From positions 135,645,259-135,709,258 of the forward strand of contig JAVMKO010000003.1 of the NCBI GenBank assembly GCA_032164245.1: DNA of 64,000 nt, read 5' to 3'. The DNA is from Sternotherus odoratus. Lineage: Eukaryota > Chordata > Testudines > Kinosternidae. Position numbers and translations under genes: made by a program. The notes under the pieces were generated by a model, which was given only the letters and a program-made list of their open reading frames with translations, did no database searches and was not told the DNA's origin. How positions within the stretch are numbered: the stretch's first letter is position 1; each line of letters starts with the position of its first letter. This document shows positions 1 through 11,387 of this stretch, piece by piece.

Positions 1-549
1 ACTTATATGTGGTATCTTGGAATAAACTTTTCTACCTTTCTGGTCAAGGCTTAGGAACAACCAAAGAAGAGAGAGCCCTGGGAAGGGAAAAAAAACCCCA
101 AAAACCTCAGGTTTTACACAAGGCAAAGTGTATTTCAGGACAGGATTTTGTGAGTTATCAATCATTCGGTGTAGTTTCAACAAAACTCATTTATCAACAT
201 GAAATTGCTAATTCTTTATCCTAAAAGTGAGTCAACATATAAATTCTAATTTCCCAGTAGCTTTACACATACCAACAATATGAGCAACAAAAAACAAATT
301 GTAAATTGTTAGGATCATATGTGATTATGTAATTTCTATGTTGTGTTTGTGGATTTCTCTTTTTAAACCTTTAAATATTACTACTATTTTGCATTTCTGC
401 CTTCTAGCCCTAATCTTTAGCATCAGAGTTTGAAGTCTGAATGGTGATTTCTTGGTGTGAAATATAGTAATAGGGCAGTATCCCTTTAATAAATAAATAA
501 GAACTGCTAGAAACCAGTCAGAACACCAATCTATATGTGATTAGGCTTT
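1..549. other. Unique non-coding DNA
   Basis: AT-rich sequence with no convincing exon, RNA gene or repeat. The short open frame near the left end has no recognisable domain. Confidence 0.5.
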
Positions 550-632
550 GCAGGTTTGTGTATATACATTGGCCAAACAAACAGACTCTACGCGAAAGAA
601 TAAATGGACACAAATCAGACATCAATAATTTA
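550..632 (+). mobile_element. Penelope-like element fragment (GIY-YIG region)
   Basis: This plus-strand scrap closely matches the endonuclease-coding part of the larger Penelope-like element at 47.6-48.2 kb. The shared stretch covers the bases coding for the glycine-glutamine-threonine turn and the arginine/histidine-rich helix (RKRINGHKSDI) that follows it. It is about 80 bp with diverged flanks and no open frame, so it is a dead fragment. Confidence 0.7.
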
Positions 633-1225
633 AAATATGTTTTTTAAAGTGACCAATGCTGAAAGAGCTCCCTTTTCCTGTATCTTTCTGATATTGTAAA
701 GCTTTTTCACTCACTGTTTAGGGACACCAAGACAGCTTATTTATGGTTCAGGGTACTTTGTATCACTCAGACAGTTCATGAGACTCTTTCCTACCCTTGC
801 AGTAGAGCAGAGTTAGTGATCATATAGGTCTTGTCCCCCTGAAACCAGTATGATCCTGCAATCTTATTATCCTAATTCATTGACAACATCTTTGGTTATA
901 GCGGAAAGTCATGAGAAAATCCCAATGATCATATTCTATTAGTCATGAAATGTGATCAGTGAAGTATCATTGGGGCTATCCATCTAGTTAATACTGGTAA
1001 AGAGCTTTCATTTACAAACTCCGGACTTGCTGAAATAAGGGGAAATCCCTGTAATCAAGTCTTGGAAATCTGCAAATCATTCATTGTGACTGAAAGTTAC
1101 TGTAAGTGTCAAATTCTGCCCTGATTTAACCCATTGCATCCACGTTGACGTGGCCAAGGCTTTACAGGTTGTAGGTCAGGGCATAAGTTGGTTCTAATTC
1201 TGTAGCCTGGTCAGAAGAAAACATG
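633..1225. other. Unique non-coding DNA
   Basis: No gene or clear repeat seen. A short piece near 1111-1140 resembles one arm of the foldback MITE family described at 1226. Confidence 0.45.
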
Positions 1226-1312
1226 GGGCCAAGTTCTGCCCTTAATTACACATGTAAGACCCCACTTAAGTCAAGGTGGTTGCATTGGTGTAACTGAGAA
1301 TTGGACCCTAAC
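1226..1312. repeat. Small foldback MITE (GGCCA-type)
   Basis: The copy begins GGGGCCAAGTTCTGCCC and ends with the diverged inverse TTGGACCC. Related 80-100 bp copies recur across the window. They have a pyrimidine-rich arm, a centre like 'tgtaaatc..agtaactcca' and an inverted second arm. No coding capacity. Superfamily not established; hAT-like is a guess. Confidence 0.5.
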
Positions 1313-2101
1313 TCTAAATCACAATGAAGCTGCAGAGAGCGAATTATAAATAACATTTAAAACATGACCGGCAAGAGTTTGGTCATATGTACCCAACATT
1401 ATACCAGTGGAAGTGTGGCATGCGTATAAAACTCGATGCATTTCAGTGAGCATTGTTGTCAGTCATGCCATAACAAAGAATTAGGTTTGTTCACCCCTGG
1501 ATCGTCATCCCTGGAGGATGAGAGCTAAGAACAGCCCAATTTCTGTGGGGATTTCTGACTGGCAAGTGGGGCCCCAGTTGACTGGATGAGGAAAGCAGAA
1601 CTCTAAGTGTCTCTCCTCATGCCACGTGAACTTCAGAGCTGTTACTTCAACTGCCATGGAACATTCAGACCCCAGCATTCCACCCAGAAAATCTTCAAAT
1701 CCCCATCCAACTGCCACAAAACCTTCAGGCGGGCCCCAGGGTTCCATCTGACATGACACCCTCTCCATGTCACCCCTCTCTTTAGAACTCGTTGAGTGTT
1801 TTTTAAACAGCAGAGCAGAGGGAAAGAATGTTATCCACATTCCCCTCTTTTTTTTCTTTGTGGCCTTTTATCTCTTTCCCTTGCTCTCTCTAGCTCCTGC
1901 TTTTGCATTATGGCCATGAGAAAGGGAATATGACTAGGTCCACGGAGATCTCTTCTATTCTGACAGACCCACATGAGTAATAAAAAATATATGTAGTTTA
2001 TATACTTATGTTATAGGAGTGTTATACATTTTTCAGACTGGTTTCGTGTGAGCTCATATATTGATTCATATATGAACGATTATGAAAGTGTCCCTATTAC
2101 T
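1313..2101. other. Unique non-coding DNA
   Basis: No supported gene. A 111-codon minus-strand frame at 1505-1840 has no domain and no start or splice context, so I treat it as chance. Confidence 0.45.
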
Positions 2102-2109
2102 GTCTAGAG

Positions 2110-2410
2110 CAGGGGTTCTCAAACTTCCTATGATCGAGACCCTTTTTGGTGTTCGGCGCACGCTGCAGCCCCAAGGTATGTCCGCCAAAATGCCACCGTA
2201 TGGAATCCTTCTGGTATTGGTGGCATTTCGGCAGGACCCACAGTGCTTCCCTGTGCACCGAAGTATTGCCGAAAGCAGATGTGTTCCACTCAGCGGGTTT
2301 TTGGCGGACACACTACAGTGTTTGGAGCATCCGCAGAATTTCCGCCAAATGGAACTAGAGCTCACAACCCCCCAGGAATCTCCCCGTGACCCCCAGTTTG
2401 AGAACCCCTG
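2110..2410. mobile_element. hAT-type MITE, 301 bp
   Basis: Terminal inverted repeats are CAGGGGTTCTCAAACTT on the left and AGTTTGAGAACCCCTG on the right. It is flanked by 8-bp target duplications, gtctagag at 2102-2109 and gtctatag at 2411-2418 (7 of 8 identical). An 8-bp duplication with a central TA and CAGGGG ends is typical of hAT elements. The interior has open frames on both strands only because the sequence is GC-rich. They encode no transposase, so the copy is non-autonomous. Confidence 0.88.
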
Positions 2411-2702
2411 GTCTATAGTCATATGTATCATATTTGAAACATATGACACATCTATGTAGATTAAACACAACTCTATGTGTGCACAAATATGGAGATAGAG
2501 AATTCATTAAGCAAAAATTCACTTGACATTCACTGCAACCTTTAGAACCTTTACACTGTTAGCTCTGTAAAGGTCAATGTTACAGAACTATTATGTCATT
2601 GACGAAAAATGTCTTCTCTGTGTTTTGGAAAATACTTCTGTCATTCCATTAGTTCTCATATCATGATTAAAAACGTGACTTCAGGGAGCACAAAACAAAG
2701 CA

Positions 2703-2773
2703 AGGTATCCTGAGTTTGAGCAGGGGATTGGACTAGATCTCCGGAGATCCCTTCCAACCCTGATATTCTATGA
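2703..2773 (+). mobile_element. CR1 LINE 3'-end fragment
   Basis: The text 'gattggactagat..cc..gagatcccttccaaccctgatattctatgag' is the diagnostic CR1 3'-UTR tail, ending in an ATTCTATG-type unit. Only the last 70 bp are present, which is the usual 5'-truncated form of CR1 copies. Confidence 0.8.
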
Positions 2774-3967
2774 GTTATAGTGTCATCTAGTGGCAACTGC
2801 TATGTAAGTGCTTGATCTTGACACAAAAGTGAAAGTGTTTCAGTTCAAGTCTAGGGTTTTGAAATGACAATAACATAATCTGATTTTTACCTAAGTACCT
2901 ATTCCTGACGAACCAGAGCAAAACACACACACAAAGGCCCCAGTCCCACAATCTGATCAGTCTGGGCCTTCTATGCGCACAGTCTCACTGAAAGTCAAAG
3001 TGCAAGACTGGTGACATAGTTACTAAATTGTTGTCAGACAAAAATAGAACTCTTAAATGTTTTTCCAATTTACTTGATTTGGCTTATAACGTTTGGAGAC
3101 ACTTTTGTGTTCCAAAAAGTCAATGTTTACAATATTGTCGAGCCTGTTAAAAGCAGCCAAGACCAATACGGCCTGAGCAATTAGTCTGGGTGACTGTTTA
3201 GTGTTGTTTTATAGTTAAGGGGCCAAATTCTGCTCTGATTTACCTCTCATTTAACAGTATCCCATACTGACAAAACTGCAAAGATCCCCCATGAATGATG
3301 CAAGGCTTGCAAGGATCAAGTATTCAAGGTTTAATGTAAGAGAGATGCAAAGATCATGAGTGGTTAAAGACATTGTCACATATTACGTTCATGATCCTTG
3401 CCTCTTCGCTTCCTGCATGTTACAGTACTTGGAGTTTGCTGTATGATGTTGATGTCCCTGGAAATGCACAGGATGTAATTTGTTCCAATGAATTGTGCTG
3501 TTTGGGGGATGGTAGTACTTTAGTTAAGGGAGAAGGCTTCTGTGAGCAAAGTGCATTAGAGAGTTTCTGTTTCAGTTCTGCTCTGTGCTGCCTGCCATCC
3601 ACCAAGCAAGTGTCTGGTTGCAGCCTTTTAACTGTTCACAAGAGATCATCTAAGGACTGTTTGGTAAGAAGCGTGTGGTTGAAATACCACATTTCATAGA
3701 AGGAGACGGTGAACGGAAACTCCGCATTTGGGCTGCTGTCTGCTGTGTTTCTTATTCACCACAGTAGAAATGGTAAAATACCTTCACAGCTTTACATGAT
3801 TCATGAAATATTACTCTCAGATGAATGCCTTCAGCTCTCGTTGAAGTCAGTGGAAGACCCATGCACATATGTGTACCAAAGACTCTCAGTCAGTTATTAG
3901 TATCTATTTTTGAGTAATCAAATTGTATATCAGAAATAGATTAGCCACTAAATATGAGTAAAAGTTG
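2774..3967. other. Unique non-coding DNA
   Basis: No supported gene. Open frames of 60-108 codons at 3373-3900 overlap on both strands and show no domain. A 30-bp piece at 3221-3250 matches one arm of the GGCCA-type foldback family. Confidence 0.45.
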
Positions 3968-4064
3968 AACCAAATTCTGCCCTCAATTATATGCCTGTTA
4001 AAATCTGCCATCAGTTTCACCCCATCAAAGTCAGCCATTGCAAGTGGGGGCAAAACTTGGCCCT
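3968..4064. repeat. Small foldback MITE (GGCCA-type)
   Basis: Left arm 'accaaattctgccctcaat' and right arm 'gggggcaaaacttggccct' are diverged inverse copies. The middle contains the family's 'cagtttcaccccatcaaagtca' centre. Confidence 0.5.
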
Positions 4065-5404
4065 TTATCATTAATACCAGCTATGAGAATAACTAATTCA
4101 AAAATGTATTTTTCCCAGCATATTCTCCAACACTCCACCAGAATACGAAGGATTTCTGGTGTTTCCCTTCTTTATTCCCACTATCCTTATCCATACGCAG
4201 GATGACATGTGGTTTCTCAGGTCTATCAGTCTCCTGAATCAGCCAGAAAGGTCACTAGATGCAAGAAGTTCGCTCTCACTCTCCTCCCACATAGTGAGTG
4301 CATTGCTCAGTGATGTATTTGAAGTGAGGGTAAACCAGGGAAATCCCCTCTTCTGAACAATCTGCTTCCTAGCTGTAAATGTTCATTTGTTTCCCGGCCC
4401 CACAGGATATATTTCCCCTGTGTCATTTTTATATTTTTCTGTGGTTTGTAGTGTAATTTGCTGATTATGGCATGCCATGCATTTATGTCCATTGACTTAA
4501 AATGTTGTAAGGCATTCCTTCCTTTGCCCCTGAAGAATTCACACAGGAATAACTGATACTTCCACTAAAATGCTTCCCATTTCTGCCAGCCCAGGAAATT
4601 AGGACCTAACCCAGGTCTCAAACTCAGACCCTGGCCTCAAATTCTTTAATAAAATGTTACTGGGTCTCTCTGAAAGAAATGCTTTTAACAATCTGTCCTT
4701 GTCTTTCCCAGGTACAAATCAAACAGACTCGTGACAATGGAGGTGAAAAACTGACTAGCTCAAGTTTATGAAAAGCTAGTTATGGTTTTCTGACTCAGTG
4801 TTTAGTTTGAAGCTGCAGTTCTAGCTCACTAGTTGTTGATGTACTCATCTAAAATATTACCTATAGGAGATTGTGTCTAGAACATTTTAATGAGAGGATG
4901 ACAGAAGTCCCTGGAAGATCAGTTAAAGCCTTGGAAGCTCCACATTAAAAAACCTCACTCAATCTGTTTAAGTCTGAGGGGCATTACTTTGTCTTGATTT
5001 GTTTTCTTAGCAGGTAGGTGAAAGAAAGATGGTAGGAAAAGTATTGAATGTGTTTCCAAGACCCCAGAATCTTATCCTTTCTCCTACATACAGCCCCAAC
5101 TCCCTCAAGGCCCTTGATCGTAGTGATTTGTTTGTTTCTGTCTAGTGAGAAAACAGTTATTTAGCAATCCGAGCTAATCAAAAAAATATATGGAAAAACT
5201 AGTTTAGTAAAAATAGGTAAAGTTATTTTCAGTTCAGAGGATTTGGAACAGACCCATTTTCTTGACTTTTTATAAATTGATTTTCAAAACATTTGTGAAA
5301 ACCAAAAAATGTTATCAAACTTATTTTTAAAATGAAACCCATTGAATACTTTAATTATCCTCCAAGCAGATTTCATCCATCTAAAATAAGAAAACTACTT
5401 CTTG
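4065..5404. other. Unique non-coding DNA
   Basis: No gene, RNA or strong repeat recognised. Short open frames at 4159-4492 lie on both strands with no domain. Confidence 0.45.
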
Positions 5405-5670
5405 TACAATAAGCTTATCCAGTGGGTCACTAAAGAGTAATACAAGGCCCTCTCTGGTTCCCATCTGTAAAATGGGGATCGTAATACTCCTTTCTTCCAC
5501 CATTTGTCTCTAGTCTACTTAGGTTATTAGCTCTTCAGAGTAGCGGCCTCTCACTATGTGTCTGTATGATGCCTAGTACAACCGGGCCTTGATTTCATGT
5601 GGGATTTCTAGATGCTACTGTGATAATAAATGAAAACTGTAATAATACTTATATTATTATTATTATTATG
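5405..5670 (+). mobile_element. Old SINE with L2/CR1-type 3' tail
   Basis: The 'ccatctgtaaaatggggat' block near 5462 is the conserved middle of amniote tRNA-derived CORE/MIR-like SINEs. The following 'attagctcttcag..' to 'gatgcctagtacaa..' part is the L2-like tail and ends in an AATAAT-rich run. The copy is heavily diverged and its tRNA head is not recognisable. Confidence 0.6.
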
Positions 5671-6989
5671 TTAATAAGCATGTTGGGACACATTTAATGG
5701 TGACTTAACTAGTGTGTGAGTTAGTCATGGGGGGGAAATTGGTCCTAAAATGAGTGTATTCAATAAAATGCAGTAACTTGAGTTCATTTGGTATGCAGTG
5801 GGTATGCAAAATAAGCCTAACAGATACTTAAGTGGAGGAAGTTGGTAAAGGGGGGACATCAGCTAATGGGGGAGCGGAAGATACAGAGTGTGTGTTTAGG
5901 GAGGACTCTTCTACTGCCAGTCTCCTTTTAGTTACTCATCCTGCCGAGGTGGCGGGTTACTAGCCACTAATGAGGCTAATCTGCAACAATCATGCTCCTA
6001 GCCACACTATTGACACCATGTAGTGAGGCAGCATGCAGTAGCACCTGCTGCCACAGGGGGACTCCTATTGGGGCTCTAGCAGCCTGGCTATTACTTGGGG
6101 TGGCAGACTCTCCCCACAGGGACTTGCGGAAGGTCCCTGAGAGGAAGGTACAGAAGAGGGAATGCAGGCCTCTCTGCAGGGGCTCCCTGCCATGTGAAGC
6201 CCTGGTGTCCATGGGCTGAAGATAGAGGCAGGGGGAGAAAAGGGCTGAGGGTGGGAATGAGCTTCTTGAGCGTGAAGAGGTATGGTGGGTGTGCTCTAGG
6301 TTGTGGTGGAGCATGTGGATGAGGGCGCGGCACTGATGGGTGGAATGATTAGAGGTTCTTCCCCCAGCGTGGGGAGGATAGGGTGGTGTGCATGGGGTTT
6401 GAGATGGAGGACAATGGGGAGGTTCTGGGTTGAGTGCAGTGGGGAATGGTGTATGTATCAGGGGAGAGATGGTTGACTGCTTCACCACAAGGAGAAAGTG
6501 GGGAACAGGATAAAACAGTAAAGGGTCACAGAGGGATAAATACTGTTTTCTCCTACACTGCTTTACTGAAAAGTGTCCCAATTTTCCTTTGGAAGGACAG
6601 AGGAGTGGGTGTCCCATTCTCCTCTCACTTCCCCTCTTCTCTTCACTCTCATCTGCCATAAACGGTTCCTTGTGACATCCCTGCTACAGTGTCTCTGGAT
6701 TGGACTTTGAAAGTATGATCATCCTGCAGGGGAGGGCAGAACAGTATGTTTGGGAGACGATAAGGGCAAAGTGCTACCTGCAGCCACATCACTTATTGAC
6801 ACCTGCCATTACTGCCTGTTATAGCTCCACTTTCTGCTCCTTGGCATATAAATTACATTCATGTTGCAACCCAACAAATGGCAGATTTTTGCAGGTTACT
6901 CTGCCCTTTCCATGTGATTATGAGCAATGTATAACCAGTAGGCTGATTTCCATCTTTCATACTCAAGTAAGAACACTTAAGTCAATGGA
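5671..6989. other. Non-coding DNA with a GC-richer block
   Basis: Positions 5950-6660 are locally GC- and G-rich on the plus strand, which opens frames on both strands, including a 227-codon minus-strand frame at 5976-6659. Its predicted product is proline/serine-rich low complexity with no domain, splice logic or promoter. I do not call a gene. Confidence 0.4.
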
Positions 6990-7117
6990 ATTTCTATGGT
7001 TGCCAATTTTGGTTGGACATATTCCTGGAGGTCTCATCACATGCCATAATCTTTAATTAAAGATTAATCTTTCATTCCTAGAGACTCCAGGCCGACTCTG
7101 GAGGGTTGGCAAGCACC
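6990..7117 (-). repeat. Foldback interspersed repeat (TTGCCAAC-type)
   Basis: This copy reads 'ggttgccaattttggttgg' ... 'ctccagg' ... 'ggttggcaagcaccct'. It is homologous, in reverse orientation, to the copy at 60690-60812. Both keep the central palindromic 'taattaaagatta' core and inverted TTGCCAA/TTGGCAA ends, so it is a MITE-like family present twice in the window. Confidence 0.65.
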
Positions 7118-8025
7118 CTAGGAATTACCCCTGATTTACTCCAGTCTGACATCAGGATCTAGCCCAACATGTAACTTACCCCAGCATTTAGTCACCACTT
7201 AATTTGGCCCAGAGACTTCCAGGGGACTTGTGTGCTTACATTACTTCTGAATTTGGACTACTGTCTCCACTGTTGTCATGAGGGCTGGGAGAACAAGAGA
7301 CAACTTTCAGAGATTTAATCTAGCTCACCAGCACAGTGTAGTGTGGCCCAAACCACACAGACTTACTTGCCAGACTTGGGTCTTTATTTTAATTTTAAAT
7401 CTGATTGCACCAACCCCTGGAGTTATTTTTAAATTATTAACATTATTCATGATAGCTTATGCACATTTAAAAGGTGTACCTCTTAAAAGATTTATTATTC
7501 TAATATTTCACATCTCTGGCAATAATTCTGTGTTAATTGCCCAGAACAGTTAGTCACTTTGGGATTATAAATCAAAATATGACCCTTAATGTGTTTTCAA
7601 TTTACATATATTGAACATTCAATTAACCTGACATTACAGAGCACATGAGATAGTGAGTGTCCATTTTACTCGATGAATGTGGATTTATTACCATGACTTG
7701 GAGAAACAGAATTACCTTTACATAAAGTTTGAGTAGTATGTCTTTCCATACAAGATGCTGTTATGGTAACCTAGGTGGTGTTACGAGAGTGACCCAATAC
7801 AATTAATTGGGTCCTTTTATACATACATTATTTTTAAAGGAGTCTGGGCATAATACTCCCCTTCCATTCCTTTAATAATACATTTACTCATCTATCTAAA
7901 ATTAGAAATACTTTCTAATTTCCCAAGTCTTGTTACTTAGCATTCAGATGCCATTTTAATACTGTCTCTTAATAATATTCAACACTTAGAGATTTTTATC
8001 TCAGAAAGCTTCACAAACTTTTACT
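7118..8025. other. Unique non-coding DNA
   Basis: AT-rich, with no supported gene. The 91-codon frame at 7278-7553 has no recognisable domain. Confidence 0.4.
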
Positions 8026-8296
8026 AAGCAACCCTCCTGTATTCTGATTTTATAGATGGACAAACTGAGGCAAGTGGGCTATAGCCCACACAAGCTTATG
8101 CTGAAATAAATTGGTTAGTCTCTAAGGTGCCACAAGTCTTCGTCGTTTTGTTTATGGATACAGACTAACACGGCTGCTAATCTTAAACCTGAGGCACAGA
8201 AGTGACTTGACCAAGGCTGCCAATGTTAGAACTGAATTAGAACGAAGAAACATCTGGTGTCCGGTCCTGTATTCAGACAACTAAATTATGACTGTC
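8026..8296 (-). mobile_element. SINE relic split by a Penelope-tail insertion
   Basis: The reverse complement of the SINE body is seen as 'attctgattttatagatgg' plus 'caaactgagg' on the left, and 'gaggcacagaagtgacttg' plus 'accaaggctgcc' on the right. The two halves are contiguous in the family but separated here by the 116-bp insertion at 8073-8188. Confidence 0.65.
8073..8188 (+). mobile_element. Penelope-like 3' tail with degenerate hammerhead-like motif
   Basis: The insertion runs from 'agtgggctatagcccac' through 'gttagtctctaaggtgccac' to 'cagactaacacggctgcta'. The same tail ends the Penelope-like element at 48.3 kb. It is bracketed by ctgaggca at 8065-8072 and 8089+100 (8189-8196), an exact 8-bp target duplication. 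The stem-II hairpin (gtggg/cccac) is intact. The upstream CTGATGA core is absent because truncation falls exactly there, and the GAAA core reads acaa, so this copy should not self-cleave. Confidence 0.72.
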
Positions 8297-8660
8297 TCTT
8301 AGGGTATGTCTTCACTACAGCAGTAGTTCGATTTCCTTTATGTCGATGTTGTGAACGCGACGGTATACAGTCGATGTTGTGTGTCTTCACTAGGCACAGC
8401 TAAGCACAGTACGTCGACAGTGTCTGTTCGCAAAACTTTTGCAAGCGTCGACATGACGAGCGTTGCACTCTGGGTACCTATCCCACAGTTCCCTGATCCC
8501 CCAGCAGGCACCATTTCGAGTGCTGCACTATGGGTAGGCATTTCCAAATTTCGCGCCCTTTTTCCACGCCGCCCACCCCCATTCCGAGCGGTGCACTGTA
8601 GGTAGGCATCCCATAATTCGCGCCCTTTCTCCGCCGTGCTAACGCCATAGCATTGCAAGC

Positions 8661-9702
8661 ATGGAGCCCGCTGACACCACGGCTGCAGTAATGGCTGTTG
8701 TGAGGACCTCGATCACGGTTGCTGAGTTCCTGCTGCACCGTCTGCAGAGGAGGAATGCGATTCGGGGAGAACTGCGCTTTCCGGAACCCGACGACAGTGA
8801 GGAGGAGATGGACGTGCACAGCGGGGACGACAGGGACACTGACATGCACAGCGGGGACGACAGGGACACTGCCGTTTTTGCAAGTAGGGCGACTGACAAT
8901 CTGTCAAAAATGGTGGCAATGGGGCAGGCTCATGCCATCGAATGCCGATTCTGGGCCAGGGAAACGAGCACGGACTGGTGGGACCGCATAGTGCTGCGGG
9001 TCTGGGATGACTCCCAGTGGCTCAGAAACTTCCGCATGCGAAAGGGCACCTTCATGGAACTTTGTGACTTGCTGTCCCCTGCCCTCCGGCGCAGGAATAC
9101 CAAAATGAGAGCGGCCCTTACAGTGGAGAAGCGAGTGGCGATAGCCCTCTGGAAGCTTGTAACGCCAGACAGCTACCGGTCAGTCGCGAATCAGTTTGGG
9201 GTGGGTAGGTCTACAGTGGGCTTTGCTGTGATGCAAGTAAGCAGGGCAATCGTCGAGCGGCTGCTACACCGGGTTATAAACCTCAGAAACCTGCAAGCCA
9301 CAATAGATGGCTTTGCCGCCATGGGATTCCCTAACTGTGGTGGGGCTATAGATGGGACTCATATCCCTATCCTGGCACCGGACCACGAGGCCGCCGAGTA
9401 CAGAAACCGGAAGGGATATTACTCAATGGTCATGCAAGCAGTGGTTGACCACAAGGGACGTTTCACCGACCTGTACGTGGGGTGGCCGGGAAAGCTTCAT
9501 GACGCTCGAGTGTTCAGGAACTCTAGGGTTTTTAGACAGCTGCAGCAAGGCACTTTCTTCCCCGACCAGAAAATTTCTGTGGGGGGGGTCGAAATGCCGA
9601 TCGTGATCATTGGGGACCCAGCCTACCCCCTAATGCCCTGGCTTATGAAGCCCTACACAGGAGCCCTGGACAGGGGTCAGGAGCTGTTCAACTACAGGCT
9701 GC
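8661..9702 (+). pseudogene. Harbinger transposase (HARBI1-like nuclease), C-terminally truncated
   Basis: About 347 codons of intact frame match Harbinger/HARBI1-type DDE nucleases. An acidic N-terminal stretch contains a 10-residue unit (MHSGDDRDT-type) repeated at about residues 52-71. Residues about 170-200 (SVANQFGVGRSTV) form a helix-turn-helix. The first catalytic Asp is D231 in GAIDGTHIPI and the second is D281 in WPGKLHDARVF. The frame then reaches LFNYRL and diverges at about 9703 into sequence antisense to the neighbouring Myb gene, so the segment with the third catalytic residue (normally Glu) is gone. The frame stays open to 10133, but that extension is not transposase. In an intact element this protein cuts and pastes the DNA with the Myb partner. 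Confidence 0.9.
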
Positions 9703-10229
9703 TGCTTCTGCTGGCAAGTGGGGTAGAGTGGAGCGGCCCATGGAGCTTGCCCCCCCCGTGTTCTCACCCCGTGTCTGGGTGGGGAATCTATGGGAGTTGG
9801 GGAGGTGGTTACACAGGGGCTGCAGAGTTGGTCTTTGGGCATGCTGCAGCTCCATCAGAGATCGCAGCATGTCGCTCTGGTCCTCCATTATGCGGAGGAA
9901 AGCATCCATGCATCTTTCCTCATGCTGTTCCCTCTGTTCTGCAGCGGCTTCCCTCTTTTCTGCAGCGGCTCTCCATTCCTGCCTCTCTCGATTCCTTTCC
10001 TCTCTCTCTCGATTCCTTTCCTCTCTGTCTCGTTCCCTTGCCTGTATCTCTCGATCCCTTGCCTGTATCATTCTTTCCCTCCAGTCCGTCTGGCGGGCTG
10101 CCTCAGCGCGCGAGTTCTCCACGAGTTCAGTGAACATCTCATCACGCGTTCGCGTTTTCTTTTTACGCTTTCTTTTCTGTGGTGCAGGGCGGGAGGAGGA
10201 GGCCGGGGTATTCTGAGATAATTGTTCAT
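9688..10229 (-). CDS. Harbinger Myb/SANT protein, exon 2 (coiled-coil C-terminus)
   Basis: The acceptor 'cactcgcccacag' ends at 10230, and the frame then opens with a basic nuclear-localisation-like run (KRKRKKKTRTR). It continues through an Arg/Glu-rich coiled coil made of repeated REERNRE units and ends in a Pro/Thr-rich tail. Starting 2 nt into a codon fits exon 1 ending at 11388, which leaves 1 nt over. The 3' end overlaps the point where the transposase reading is lost, so the deletion may also have altered this C-terminus. Transposon-borne; not a host gene. Confidence 0.7.
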
Positions 10230-11387
10230 CTGTGGGCGAGTGTGGGAAAATAAAGTTTGAAAGTTATGAGACAGATACATTCAAGGTTAGGAGGCAGATG
10301 CAGTCTCGGACGGTACACAATGGGAGTACTATGCCATTTGCAAACTCAGTATTCAGAGGCCTGATATGATTTCTGTACAAGGTCATGTTCTACACCTAAA
10401 AGCTCACAGAAAAGTCAGAGCATCTCAGACACATATGCGTGCCTCAGCCCAAGACGGCTTCTGAAATCACCGTGCAGCCGGCCATGGTAAGTTAAAAGTG
10501 GCGCCTGCATACTCTAGAGCAACCCCGCCCCCTTCCCCCCACCGCGTGGCTGGCTCCCACTGAAATCGCAAACTGCAAAGCAAATGCCAAAAAATCTCTT
10601 GCTGAGGGCTAAGGTCTTTTTGGGGCTCTTCAGACCGCGTGCAGACTGCTCAGATTCCCTGCTAGCTACCGCTACGGGCTGGGGGTGGGGGGTGGGGTGC
10701 GCGTTGGATCTGAAGCGGAAGAAACCGCGTGCAGACTGCTCAGATCCCCTGCTAGCTACCGCTACGGGCTGGGGGTGGGGGGTGGGGTGCGTGTTGGATC
10801 TGAAGCGGAGGAAACCGCGTGCAGACTGCTCAGATTCCCTGCTAGCTACCGCTACGGGCTGGGGGGGGGGCGGTCAGCGTTCGTGGGGGGGGGTGGTTGG
10901 TCGGTCCTCAGCAGAAAAGAGTACTTTGCAGCTGGGAATCCTTTTATCTCCCTACTAATTGCAGTCCATATCTCAAACAGGCAACCCTGAATGACATCAC
11001 TTTGCTGAGAATTTCTCGGAGAGATAGGGAGCGCATGCTCCTTGAGTCCATGCAAAGTCCTGGTCCATACGCCGCATGCTAGCCTGCTCAATGATACCAG
11101 ACAACTTACTACTTTCGTGGCGTGGGTTGGTGTCCTATCACGGGGGACCACATAAGGCGGCTCTCCCCAGAAATCTGCTGCGCTGGATTCATCGCTACCT
11201 CCTGGATAGCTTCCTTGAAATGTCCGCGGAGGACTTCTGGTCAATCCCGGAGTATATTGACAAACTCTTTGAGTAGAAATTGACCAGCAATGAAAGCACG
11301 CTAAGTCCTTAGGGCAAGTTACTCATTAATAAATGCTTCCTTTACAAAATCACGTGTCATGTAATCACTTAAAAAAGAAACACTTAC
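10230..11387 (-). other. Intron of the Harbinger Myb/SANT gene
   Basis: Read on the minus strand it begins GTAAGTG (11387-11381) and ends in CACAG (10230). It contains the 90-bp tandem array at 10635-10871. No other gene seen. Confidence 0.6.
10635..10871 (+). repeat. 90-bp tandem repeat, about 2.6 copies
   Basis: Copies start at 10635, 10725 and 10815, each beginning CCGCGTGCAGACTGCTCAGA and passing through a G-run 'gggggtggggggtggggt'. Copies 1 and 2 differ at only a few bases and copy 3 is truncated in the G-run. Because 90 is divisible by 3, the array keeps long plus-strand frames open that are not genes. Confidence 0.92.

Noticed and set aside
5976..6659. 227-codon minus-strand open frame
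   Set aside because: Pro/Ser/His-rich low-complexity product in a GC-skewed block, overlapping frames on the other strand, no domain, promoter or splice logic.
9703..10133. C-terminal 143 codons of the long Harbinger frame
   Set aside because: This part is antisense to Myb/SANT exon 2, not transposase; the frame is open only because the Arg/Glu repeat has few stops on its other strand.
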